Part shown: in pieces, positions 17,955 to 23,934 of the stretch
Layout of the letters: each line of letters begins with the position of its first letter
Position numbering within the stretch: position 1 is the stretch's first letter
Assembly: GCA_022842885.1 (NCBI GenBank)
Contig: JALHOR010000016.1
Coordinates: 1 to 64,000, forward strand
Direction: 5' to 3'
From: Anaerolineae bacterium
GTDB lineage: Bacteria > Chloroflexota > Anaerolineae > Aggregatilineales > Phototrophicaceae
DNA length: 64,000 bases
Translations under genes and position numbers: made by a program
Notes under the pieces: generated by a model
Told to the model about the DNA's origin: nothing
What the model saw: the letters and a program-made list of their open reading frames with translations, nothing else
Databases searched by the model: none

Positions 17955-18872
17955 ATGGCAATTCCTACGTATGACAAGATGATGTTACCCGTTTTACAAT
18001 TTGTGGCTGATGGTCAAGAACATCATATCCGGGATGTTGCCCAAGCCATTGCCACTTATCTTCAATTGAGTGAAGAAGATTTAAACGAGATTTTGCCGGG
18101 GAGTCGTAAAAAGAAATTTTATGATCGCGTACAATGGGCGAAAACCTACTTAGTTCAAAGTAAGCTGGTGGAAAGTACCGGACGGGGTTTGTTTCGCATC
18201 ACACCACGCGGGCAATTGGTATTGCAGTCTAATCCAACTGCCATTGATAGAAATTATTTGACACAGTACCCAGAATTTGTCGAATTTCAAAATCGTTCAA
18301 CGCATAATAATCAACACAATAGCGATGAAAGCGAGCAGGACAGCGAACAAACACCTGAAGAACAAATACAAATCACTTTCCAAAAATTGCGTGATAAATT
18401 GGCGGAAGATTTATTGGATTATGTGATTTCAGTGTCACCAGCATTTTTTGAGCAATTGGTCATTGATTTGTTGTTGGCAATGGGTTACGGCGGTTCGTTG
18501 GATTCTGGGCATCGTATTGGTCAATCGGGCGATGGCGGCATTGATGGATATATTCAGGAAGATAAATTAGGGTTAGACATTATTTATATCCAAGCCAAAC
18601 GCTGGTCACGAGATAATTCTGTTGGTAGACCAGAAGTACAAGGATTTGTAGGCAGTTTGATGGGGGCGGGTTCTACTAAAGGGGTTTTTATTACTACATC
18701 AGATTTTTCGCGTATTGCCCGCGAATATGCCAAAAGTATTCATACGCACAAAGTTATTTTGATAGATGGCGAGCAATTAGCGCGATTGATGATAGAACAT
18801 AATATTGGGGTCAGCGTAAAAACGACCTACGTTCTCAAACAGATAGATGAAAATTATTTCCCAGATCATTAA
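17955..18872 (+). CDS. mrr: Mrr-like restriction endonuclease (winged helix + PD-(D/E)XK)
   Basis: The 305-residue protein has an N-terminal Mrr_N winged-helix (residues about 1-90) and a linker rich in Ser, Glu and Gln (about 108-138). The Mrr catalytic domain follows (about 155-280). Catalytic residues are visible: the Asp/Gly pattern in GQSGDGGIDGYI and the Q-A-K of IYIQAKRW form the PD-(D/E)XK-type site (here D...QAK). The domain ends with VFITTSDFSRIAREYA. Mrr nucleases cut modified DNA in some bacteria. The unknown 182-residue gene directly upstream is the only partner, and no methyltransferase is nearby. Confidence 0.9.
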   Translation: MAIPTYDKMMLPVLQFVADGQEHHIRDVAQAIATYLQLSEEDLNEILPGSRKKKFYDRVQWAKTYLVQSKLVESTGRGLFRITPRGQLVLQSNPTAIDRNYLTQYPEFVEFQNRSTHNNQHNSDESEQDSEQTPEEQIQITFQKLRDKLAEDLLDYVISVSPAFFEQLVIDLLLAMGYGGSLDSGHRIGQSGDGGIDGYIQEDKLGLDIIYIQAKRWSRDNSVGRPEVQGFVGSLMGAGSTKGVFITTSDFSRIAREYAKSIHTHKVILIDGEQLARLMIEHNIGVSVKTTYVLKQIDENYFPDH

Positions 18873-18959
18873 ACCAGCTAAGAAATCGAATGATTGGTTG
18901 GACACCTCAGGAAAATGCTAATGCTTATGACAATTTGCTGCTGACCCACCGTCAAAATA

Positions 18960-19937
18960 TTATTGATTAACCTCTAAGGTATCTGCCATTCGCAGCAGCA
19001 GCGGCGCAACAGTATCAAAATAAATAGTCTCGCTGCCAGCATTGATAATCACCAACAGACTGCCCCGCACTATAATCATTTGGTATTGTTTTGTTAATAG
19101 GGTGCGTCCGCCACTGGCTTGCACCGGAACATTGGTCAACAACGCTCGATAAGCAACACCCGCAGGCAAATTTACCTCCTCAAAGGCTTCTACCGTGATA
19201 TTCTGTGCTGCATAAGTATTTAAGAAAGATTGGGCGATTTCAACCAACAGCGGTGCTATTTCCAAACGTTGATACGTCACCGTGACGACCGCTTTATACG
19301 CGGGCTGGGCAAAAGTCAGTACAGCATTATTTTGTACTGCCACTTCCCATTCTGGTGGCAGCCATAAATGTAGGACACTGGTGGCATCGGTAAAAACGGG
19401 CGACGGCGTTACATTGGCATCATTTAAACGTAATGTGCTGGCAGCCCGGTCAAAAATTTCGATGAATGGTGCTGATGTTAGAGTCGCTTCATTCGGCAGA
19501 ACACCTTGTAACGTCAGCAATGTATTGTTTATCACGATAAAATACTGTACCAAATGCAAGCGGACACCCCGCACCACTCGCAAACTCTCAAACCGTTGTG
19601 CTTCCCCCATCGGCAATATCACGCGCATCACGCTGATGAGCGTATAGCCATTTTCCGTCGTATACGTTCGCAAATTTTCCAGCGCCAATTCATCAAGCGT
19701 GAGAATGCTATCTAAGGGGCGCACTGTCACGCTTAAACTCACATCGGGTATGGGTGCTTGTACCAACAGCGCATTGGGCGCATTCACATCATCGGTTGCC
19801 ACCCAATCGGTGGGCAACATCACTTGGATAGTGCCTTTCTCAAGTGTTTGCCAAGCGCCTGTTTGCCCCGATTGTGCCATTATAGGTACTATACACCACC
19901 ACCAGCAAAGCCATATCAAAAAATACTTTGTGGGCAT
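18960..19937 (-). CDS. Secreted hypothetical protein, signal peptide plus beta-rich repeats
   Basis: The 325-residue protein has a signal peptide (KYFLIWLCWWWCIVPIMAQS, cleavage near residue 24). The mature part appears to hold two similar halves. Each begins with a WEV/WVAT segment and has a V-T-V-Y/P strand pattern (TLEKGTIQVMLPTDWVATDD, then VLHLWLPPEWEVAVQNN). Such a pattern resembles a duplicated PsbP/Mog1-like domain. It stands alone and the function is unknown. ATG 19937 is chosen because AAGGA precedes it and the signal peptide begins there. The frame extends 31 codons upstream without support. Confidence 0.65.
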   Translation of the reverse strand: MPTKYFLIWLCWWWCIVPIMAQSGQTGAWQTLEKGTIQVMLPTDWVATDDVNAPNALLVQAPIPDVSLSVTVRPLDSILTLDELALENLRTYTTENGYTLISVMRVILPMGEAQRFESLRVVRGVRLHLVQYFIVINNTLLTLQGVLPNEATLTSAPFIEIFDRAASTLRLNDANVTPSPVFTDATSVLHLWLPPEWEVAVQNNAVLTFAQPAYKAVVTVTYQRLEIAPLLVEIAQSFLNTYAAQNITVEAFEEVNLPAGVAYRALLTNVPVQASGGRTLLTKQYQMIIVRGSLLVIINAGSETIYFDTVAPLLLRMADTLEVNQ

Positions 19938-20030
19938 AAGTCGTCCTTGTTCCAGCATAAAGGCATATTTTCTCAGACAATTATTATATGATGTTGGGGC
20001 ATCTTCGTCGCTGGCTATTCTAACAGGCAT

Positions 20031-20036
20031 TATAAT
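20031..20036 (+). promoter_or_regulatory. -10 element before the 82-residue acidic protein gene
   Basis: A perfect TATAAT lies 42 bases before ATG 20078. No convincing -35 is seen. Confidence 0.35.
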
Positions 20037-20077
20037 AATTGCGCCGTAAGCCTCTATTCAACCACTAAGGAGAAATT

Positions 20078-20326
20078 ATGAGCCAAGATAACACGATTGT
20101 GATTCGCTTTTTGTTAAACGTCTCCACAGAAGAACCCGCTTTTGTGGACGTTGAATTTGGCGATGATAAACAGGTCAAACGCGCTTTGAATACCGTGTTA
20201 AGCGCCAATGGGGCATTAGTCACCTTGAATAATGTGGATAATATGCCTATCTTAATCCGAACTGAGCATGTCGCCGCCGCTTTTCCCATAGAATACGATG
20301 ACGAAAGCGAAGAAGACGAAGAATAG
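20078..20326 (+). CDS. Small acidic hypothetical protein
   Basis: An 82-residue protein translated from a strong AAGGAG site eight bases before ATG 20078. It has an alternating beta/alpha pattern (IVIRFLLNVS, ALVTLNNVDNMPILIRTEHVAAAF) and an acidic tail rich in Asp/Glu. It may bind a partner through the tail. It is not recognised as a family. A hairpin terminator follows, so it is a monocistronic unit. Confidence 0.65.
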   Translation: MSQDNTIVIRFLLNVSTEEPAFVDVEFGDDKQVKRALNTVLSANGALVTLNNVDNMPILIRTEHVAAAFPIEYDDESEEDEE

Positions 20327-20346
20327 AAATATAAACCAAACAAATC

Positions 20347-20384
20347 AAGTGCCTAGGAAAATAATATTACCCTTGGCACTTTCT
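20347..20384 (+). terminator. Terminator of the 82-residue protein gene
   Basis: AAGTGCCTAGG (20347-20357) and CCTTGGCACTT (20371-20381) pair with one mismatch and are followed by TTCTT. It lies 20 bases after the stop. Confidence 0.7.
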
Positions 20385-20556
20385 TCCGTTTAAATTCTCC
20401 AACATTCTCATCTATCATTCACCTTATCTGTAGAAGTCAATAGATAATCGTCATGTATTTTTATGCAATTCTTAATATAGTTTTAAACGACTTTTCCATT
20501 ACAATTATCATGAAGCAATACCGCTCGAAATATTACTGACGGGATTACCAATAGCT

Positions 20557-21543
20557 ATGTATGCTCCAACCAACAAACCATATCTCACTTTGTCGGATTT
20601 GCGTATCATTGCACCCATGCAAGTCCACCCGGATGCGTCCACGGCAGACCGCATTGTTGAAGACCTTTGCACCCGGTTGGGGATTATGCGCCCCAATTAT
20701 CGTGAATATACCACTATGTCCGCGTATTTATTCCCGCGCACGTCGGTTGAGCGCCTTGTCGCTGTTAATCTGCTCATGAATTTGCTGTACTATATTGATG
20801 ATGTCTATGATCGGCATCGGGCTTTTGGCAACGAAGACACTGTGCGCGTGATGCAGGTGTTCCAACAAGCCATTGCCGCCTTCCAAACGGGTGCTACCCC
20901 CACGTTAAGCGATCCGATTATCAATGTCTGTTTGGAATTGCATCACCATTTCGGTGCATTAACCAGCCAAGCATGGTTAGCCCGCTTAATTGGTTCACTG
21001 ACGAGTCATCTCACTTCATCGCTGGTAGATGCTGAAACTGTCAAACATAACGGGCGCTTGAGCATCAACCAATATCTGACGCTGCGTGACCACGACAGTG
21101 GGATGCAGCCCACAATAGACATTATCGAATTTGCAGCCAATATCTATCTACCCGATTCGCTGCTGCAACATGCCTATTTGCAACGGATGCGAACTGCTAC
21201 CGCCCGTATTGGTGGTTTGATGAACGACCTTTTTTCGTATGCCAAAGAAGTGGTCGCGCTTGGCTCGGAATTTAATCTCATCTCAGTCATGATGGATGAC
21301 TTAGGTTGTACCCTTGATGAGGCTATTGATTACGCGATTGATTTGCTGAACACCTACATCAAAGATTTTGAAGTTGCCGAAAAAGAAATGCCGCTATGGA
21401 TGAATCCAGAGCATAATACCATGGTGCGCGAATATGTGCGCGGTCTCCGTGACCAAGTGATTGCCTCTTGGCACTGGCAGCTTTCTACCAACCGTTATCG
21501 CTCGCCATTATCGCCCTTTCCAGAATTACGGAAGATGTTGTAA
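20557..21543 (+). CDS. Class I terpene synthase
   Basis: The 328-residue enzyme is a bacterial class I terpene cyclase that ionises a prenyl diphosphate (probably FPP or GPP) with three Mg ions. The aspartate-rich motif is DDVYD at residues 81-85, with NLLMNLLYYI before it. The NSE triad is NDLFSYAKE at 223-231. Between them is the typical bacterial segment YLTLRDHDSG (173-182). Length is normal for the single-domain form. No prenyl-diphosphate synthase lies nearby. A P450, an SDR and a GT1 glycosyltransferase occur in the preceding 13.5 kb. The start is followed by a poorly conserved N-terminus. The product cannot be predicted. Confidence 0.92.
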   Translation: MYAPTNKPYLTLSDLRIIAPMQVHPDASTADRIVEDLCTRLGIMRPNYREYTTMSAYLFPRTSVERLVAVNLLMNLLYYIDDVYDRHRAFGNEDTVRVMQVFQQAIAAFQTGATPTLSDPIINVCLELHHHFGALTSQAWLARLIGSLTSHLTSSLVDAETVKHNGRLSINQYLTLRDHDSGMQPTIDIIEFAANIYLPDSLLQHAYLQRMRTATARIGGLMNDLFSYAKEVVALGSEFNLISVMMDDLGCTLDEAIDYAIDLLNTYIKDFEVAEKEMPLWMNPEHNTMVREYVRGLRDQVIASWHWQLSTNRYRSPLSPFPELRKML

Positions 21544-21570
21544 TGCATTGCTAGATTAACGATATAACAC

Positions 21571-21596
21571 AAAAAGCCTCATTGCTGAGGCTTTTT
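21571..21596. terminator. Bidirectional terminator after terpene synthase
   Basis: AAAAAGCCTCA (21571-21581) and TGAGGCTTTTT (21586-21596) are perfect arms around a four-base loop, with T runs on both strands. It terminates the terpene synthase and the convergent small-gene cluster. Confidence 0.93.
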
Positions 21597-21614
21597 GTTT
21601 ATGATGCACTGTGT

Positions 21615-21767
21615 TTAGTCTTCGCTGCGAAGCATCTCTTGGACGGCTTTACGCATCGTCTGGAAGAGCGTTTCGTATTCGGGTAATTGCTTCAATAGGC
21701 GTTCATGCTCGGCTTGTTCTTGAAGCTGTTGAGCGCGATATTGATAATCGAAGATGAAGTTGTTCAT
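21615..21767 (-). CDS. Small hypothetical protein (50 residues), small-gene cluster member 4
   Basis: A 50-residue reading frame from ATG 21767 to the TAA at 21615-21617, preceded by AAGGA at nine-base spacing. The sequence is helical and charged (YRAQQLQEQAEHERLLKQLP then TLFQTMRKAVQEM). Glu, Gln and Leu are abundant and Cys is absent. A coiled-coil or short amphipathic helix is possible. It is the last gene before the shared terminator at 21571-21596. No family is recognised. It shares a tyrosine/arginine-plus-Gln helix style with the two genes upstream. Confidence 0.6.
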   Translation of the reverse strand: MNNFIFDYQYRAQQLQEQAEHERLLKQLPEYETLFQTMRKAVQEMLRSED

Positions 21768-21818
21768 GATGTTATATCCTTATGTGAAACCGTATTGCTG
21801 TGTAGATGATAGAATGTG

Positions 21819-21848
21819 GGTCAAGAGTGTCGTATAACCCTCTTGACC
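21819..21848 (-). other. Intercistronic stem-loop between small genes 3 and 4
   Basis: GGTCAAGAG (21819-21827) and CTCTTGACC (21840-21848) are perfect nine-base arms with a 12-base loop. No T run follows on the minus strand, so a processing or stability role seems more likely than termination. Confidence 0.6.
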
Positions 21849-21855
21849 TGATGGC

Positions 21856-22002
21856 TTATTCCGCTTGTTTGCGCCAGAAGAAGAACGAATTTTCCGATTC
21901 GTTGTCTTCTTTAAGAGATTGTAACTGGCGTTGATGGTCTGCCTGCTGCTGCATCCGGCGTTGGTATTCGTTGTTGAGTTGCTGTTCTTTCCAGAAAGAC
22001 AT
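21856..22002 (-). CDS. Small hypothetical protein (48 residues), small-gene cluster member 3
   Basis: A 48-residue frame from ATG 22002 to a TAA at 21856-21858. AAGGA lies eight bases before the start. The N-terminus MSFWKEQQLNNEYQRRMQQQ is similar in style to the next gene upstream, which starts MHNWKQEQRANDYRRL. Both have W-K-x-E/Q-Q and a Y-x-R-R pair, so they may be paralogues. The C-terminus FFFWRKQAE is aromatic. No family is recognised. The helical Gln-rich middle could bind RNA or a protein partner, but nothing shows this. Confidence 0.6.
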   Translation of the reverse strand: MSFWKEQQLNNEYQRRMQQQADHQRQLQSLKEDNESENSFFFWRKQAE

Positions 22003-22111
22003 AGCAATTTTCCTTGTTGTGAACTGGCATCGCTGCCATGAAATGATCGTGATTGGCTTGTGTTGATGTTCGGCGATAGGGCAAAATGCCGTATCCTCAT
22101 GAATCGCTGCC

Positions 22112-22288
22112 TTATGAATCAGCTATTTCGTCCAGCATTGCTTGGCGATAGGTAGCATCTGCCGACATTGGGCGTGGCGTGGCGTGTTCATGTGCCTGCG
22201 CGGTGATGCCCTGGTCTGTCTTTTGGCGCAGTAACGTTGCTAAACGCCGATAATCGTTTGCCCGCTGTTCCTGTTTCCAGTTATGCAT
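22112..22288 (-). CDS. Small hypothetical protein (58 residues), small-gene cluster member 2
   Basis: A 58-residue frame from ATG 22288 to the TAA at 22112-22114, with GAAAGAG as a ribosome site upstream. The N-terminal half (WKQEQRANDYRRLATLLRQK) resembles gene 3 of the cluster. The rest (SADATYRQAMLDEIADS) is different and acidic. A 27-codon frame at 22281-22364 ends across this start (ATGCATAA overlap) and could couple translation. No family is recognised. Confidence 0.55.
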   Translation of the reverse strand: MHNWKQEQRANDYRRLATLLRQKTDQGITAQAHEHATPRPMSADATYRQAMLDEIADS

Positions 22289-22380
22289 GACATGTCTCTT
22301 TCAGATGTGCGTTGGTCATGGTTGGATAAGGGCGATGTGCTGCACCAATGGGCAGCCCCGGCATCAACAATCCTTGCTAT

Positions 22381-22400
22381 CTGGAGTGTCGTTCCTCCAG
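22381..22400 (-). other. Short stem-loop upstream of small gene 2
   Basis: CTGGAG (22381-22386) and CTCCAG (22395-22400) are perfect arms with an eight-base loop. They lie about 90 bases before ATG 22288, upstream of a possible 27-codon leader frame. A role in the leader of gene 2 is possible. Confidence 0.35.
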
Positions 22401-22496
22401 TTGGGGGAAAGTCAAGACCTGAATAATCAAACCGCGTGACAGGTTATCTCGGTGGCAGCATTCACAAAAAGGATGTGAATCAGGGTGAGAGATGAA

Positions 22497-22528
22497 AACA
22501 GCCGCGAGATAAGTTTCCCGCGGCTGTT
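22497..22528 (-). terminator. Terminator after the 28-residue peptide gene
   Basis: AACAGCCGCG (22497-22506) and CGCGGCTGTT (22519-22528) are perfect ten-base arms. On the minus strand the stem is followed by a short T run. It starts about 20 bases after the peptide stop. Confidence 0.75.
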
Positions 22529-22549
22529 AGAAGTGGCAATAAATAGATG

Positions 22550-22636
22550 CTACTTGCTAACAGAGCGCGGGCGCACCGGGCAGGCAATTTGTCCTGTTCC
22601 CATGATGGCAAAGGTGATGATGTTGATTTGTGCCAT
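22550..22636 (-). CDS. Very small peptide gene (28 residues), small-gene cluster member 1
   Basis: A 28-codon frame from ATG 22636 to TAG at 22550-22552. The ribosome site AAAGGAG is ten bases before the start. A promoter with 17-base spacing lies about 60 bases upstream, and a terminator follows. The N-terminus is hydrophobic (INIITFAIMGTGQIA), then CPVRPR and a Ser/Lys tail. One Cys is present. It may be a membrane-active or secreted peptide, a toxin or a leader peptide. Its very small size means the gene call rests on expression signals rather than family. Confidence 0.5.
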   Translation of the reverse strand: MAQINIITFAIMGTGQIACPVRPRSVSK

Positions 22637-22693
22637 TGCGCCTTGCTCCTTTCTGTCAGAATTCACAAGATGAAAACGTTTCGTACTGTGCAA

Positions 22694-22722
22694 AAGATAC
22701 ATGAGTTTCCAAACAGAGTCAA
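22694..22722 (-). promoter_or_regulatory. Promoter of the small-gene cluster
   Basis: On the minus strand TTGACT (22717-22722) is followed by a 17-base spacer and TATCTT (22694-22699). It precedes the 28-codon peptide gene by about 58 bases. A tandem 11-bp repeat lies about 21 bases upstream of the -35. Confidence 0.65.
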
Positions 22723-22742
22723 GCACCTGCGCCATCTTTTTG

Positions 22743-22764
22743 CAATCTCTTAACAATCTCTTAA
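22743..22764. repeat. Two perfect tandem 11-bp repeats upstream of the small-gene promoter
   Basis: CAATCTCTTAA occurs twice in a row (22743-22753 and 22754-22764) and is followed by a partly similar AGTCTTATAAG. The 11-base spacing matches one turn of DNA, as in OmpR/PhoB-type tandem sites. Position upstream of the -35 fits an activator site. Confidence 0.55.
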
Positions 22765-22885
22765 AGTCTTATAAGGGTCACAGCAGGTCATAATCAAGCA
22801 TGATATAGCACAGCATAGTCAGAAGTGCGCTCATCGGTTACACTAGAAGCATCCATTATCCGTCCATGCTCATTGTGCAAGTGGT

Positions 22886-23590
22886 ATGTCTGATTATCCT
22901 GAGTTTGACCCGACCAACGAGAATATCATCAATCGGGAAGTAATTGAGCCGGAAGCCACCCCCGATATTCGCAGTCTTGCGCGGCGAGTTGCGCTTCAGG
23001 TCTTGTATCAATTAGATAGCGCCCAGCATCCGATTGAGGAAGTGCTGCGCTATTATTTGATTGTTGATGATTTCAGCGGCAAAATTATTGAAATTGACCC
23101 GGAAATCGCAGCGATGATTAGCGGGACAGTACGCCAGTTGGATCTCGATAATCCAATTGCTCAACGGATCCATCATTATCACCAAGTTTTTGATGCCACG
23201 ACTGGTCTGGCACGAGATACACAAAACGACGCGGCACTGCGGGTATATCGCTTGATTAAATATCTTGAAGCAGAGCCGCATATCTTGCGTTTATCACATG
23301 GGGTTGTGGCAAGTCGTGAGCGTTTGGATGTTATTCTCCAAACCTATGCCCCAGAATTCCCAATTAACCAAGTTGCTATCGTAGACCGTAATGTTCTGCG
23401 TTTAGCTTTGTACGAAATTGGGATTGAAGCCCAAACACCCACCAGTGTTGCCATTGACGAAGCGGTAAATTTAGCACAATTGTTTGGAGCAGAAGGTTCG
23501 CCAAGGTTTGTAAATGGGGTTTTGGGCAATATTTTCATGCATTTAGACGAAGTGCGCCTTATGCTGCAAGCCGATGATTTAGCACAATAA
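22886..23590 (+). CDS. nusB: Transcription antitermination protein NusB, long form
   Basis: The 234-residue protein has a NusB core: an N-terminal SLARRVALQVLYQLD helix at about residues 29-45, and the C-terminal VDRNVLRLALYEIG, TPTSVAIDEAVNLAQLFG and RFVNGVLGNI signatures. NusB binds boxA RNA with NusE/S10 for rRNA antitermination. Typical NusB is 130-160 residues. Here an N-terminal acidic tail of 28 residues and a roughly 60-residue insertion (about 60-125) separate the halves. It is a single gene here, not next to ribosomal or riboflavin genes. Confidence 0.9.
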   Translation: MSDYPEFDPTNENIINREVIEPEATPDIRSLARRVALQVLYQLDSAQHPIEEVLRYYLIVDDFSGKIIEIDPEIAAMISGTVRQLDLDNPIAQRIHHYHQVFDATTGLARDTQNDAALRVYRLIKYLEAEPHILRLSHGVVASRERLDVILQTYAPEFPINQVAIVDRNVLRLALYEIGIEAQTPTSVAIDEAVNLAQLFGAEGSPRFVNGVLGNIFMHLDEVRLMLQADDLAQ

Positions 23591-23609
23591 CATCGCTCCT
23601 CTGAAGATA

Positions 23610-23648
23610 TTAGTGAGGCGGGCATTTAGCTCGCCCGCAACTCACTAA
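23610..23648 (+). other. Strong compound stem-loop after nusB
   Basis: TTAGTGAG (23610-23617) plus GCGGGC (23618-23623) pair with GCCCGC (23633-23638) and CTCACTAA (23641-23648), with a two-base bulge. It lies 20 bases after the nusB stop and has no T run, so a terminator role is uncertain. The rest of the spacer to 23934 is AT-rich with no gene seen. Confidence 0.6.
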
Positions 23649-23934
23649 AGCTATATCCATAACTGACCAGAAGTCTGCCTCATCATTGCCTATCTGAGCG
23701 TTTATGCTACCCTGCTGTTATGTAACACAGGGTATAGACTCTTTTATCATCACACCATTCAAACGAATTATAATTATTAAATAATAAAGACAATGTTCAG
23801 AGTCACAATTACAATTAATGCTTATCTTCAAAATCCTCATGTAAGGTTTATTTAGAATAGTTTCATTTCAGTTAGTTTTCCTGTAGACTGTAGTTGGGGA
23901 CAAAATAATTAAATAGTTTTTGAGTATTAGTGAT

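Noticed and set aside
18890-18970. 26-codon plus-strand frame just after the Mrr-like gene
   Set aside because: Only a weak ribosome site, and it overlaps the convergent gene. Probably chance or a remnant.
22281-22364. 27-codon minus-strand frame overlapping small gene 2, with AAGGA upstream
   Set aside because: It has a plausible ribosome site and overlaps the next start, but the sequence is short and unlike its neighbours. It could be a leader peptide; I leave it out of the gene list.
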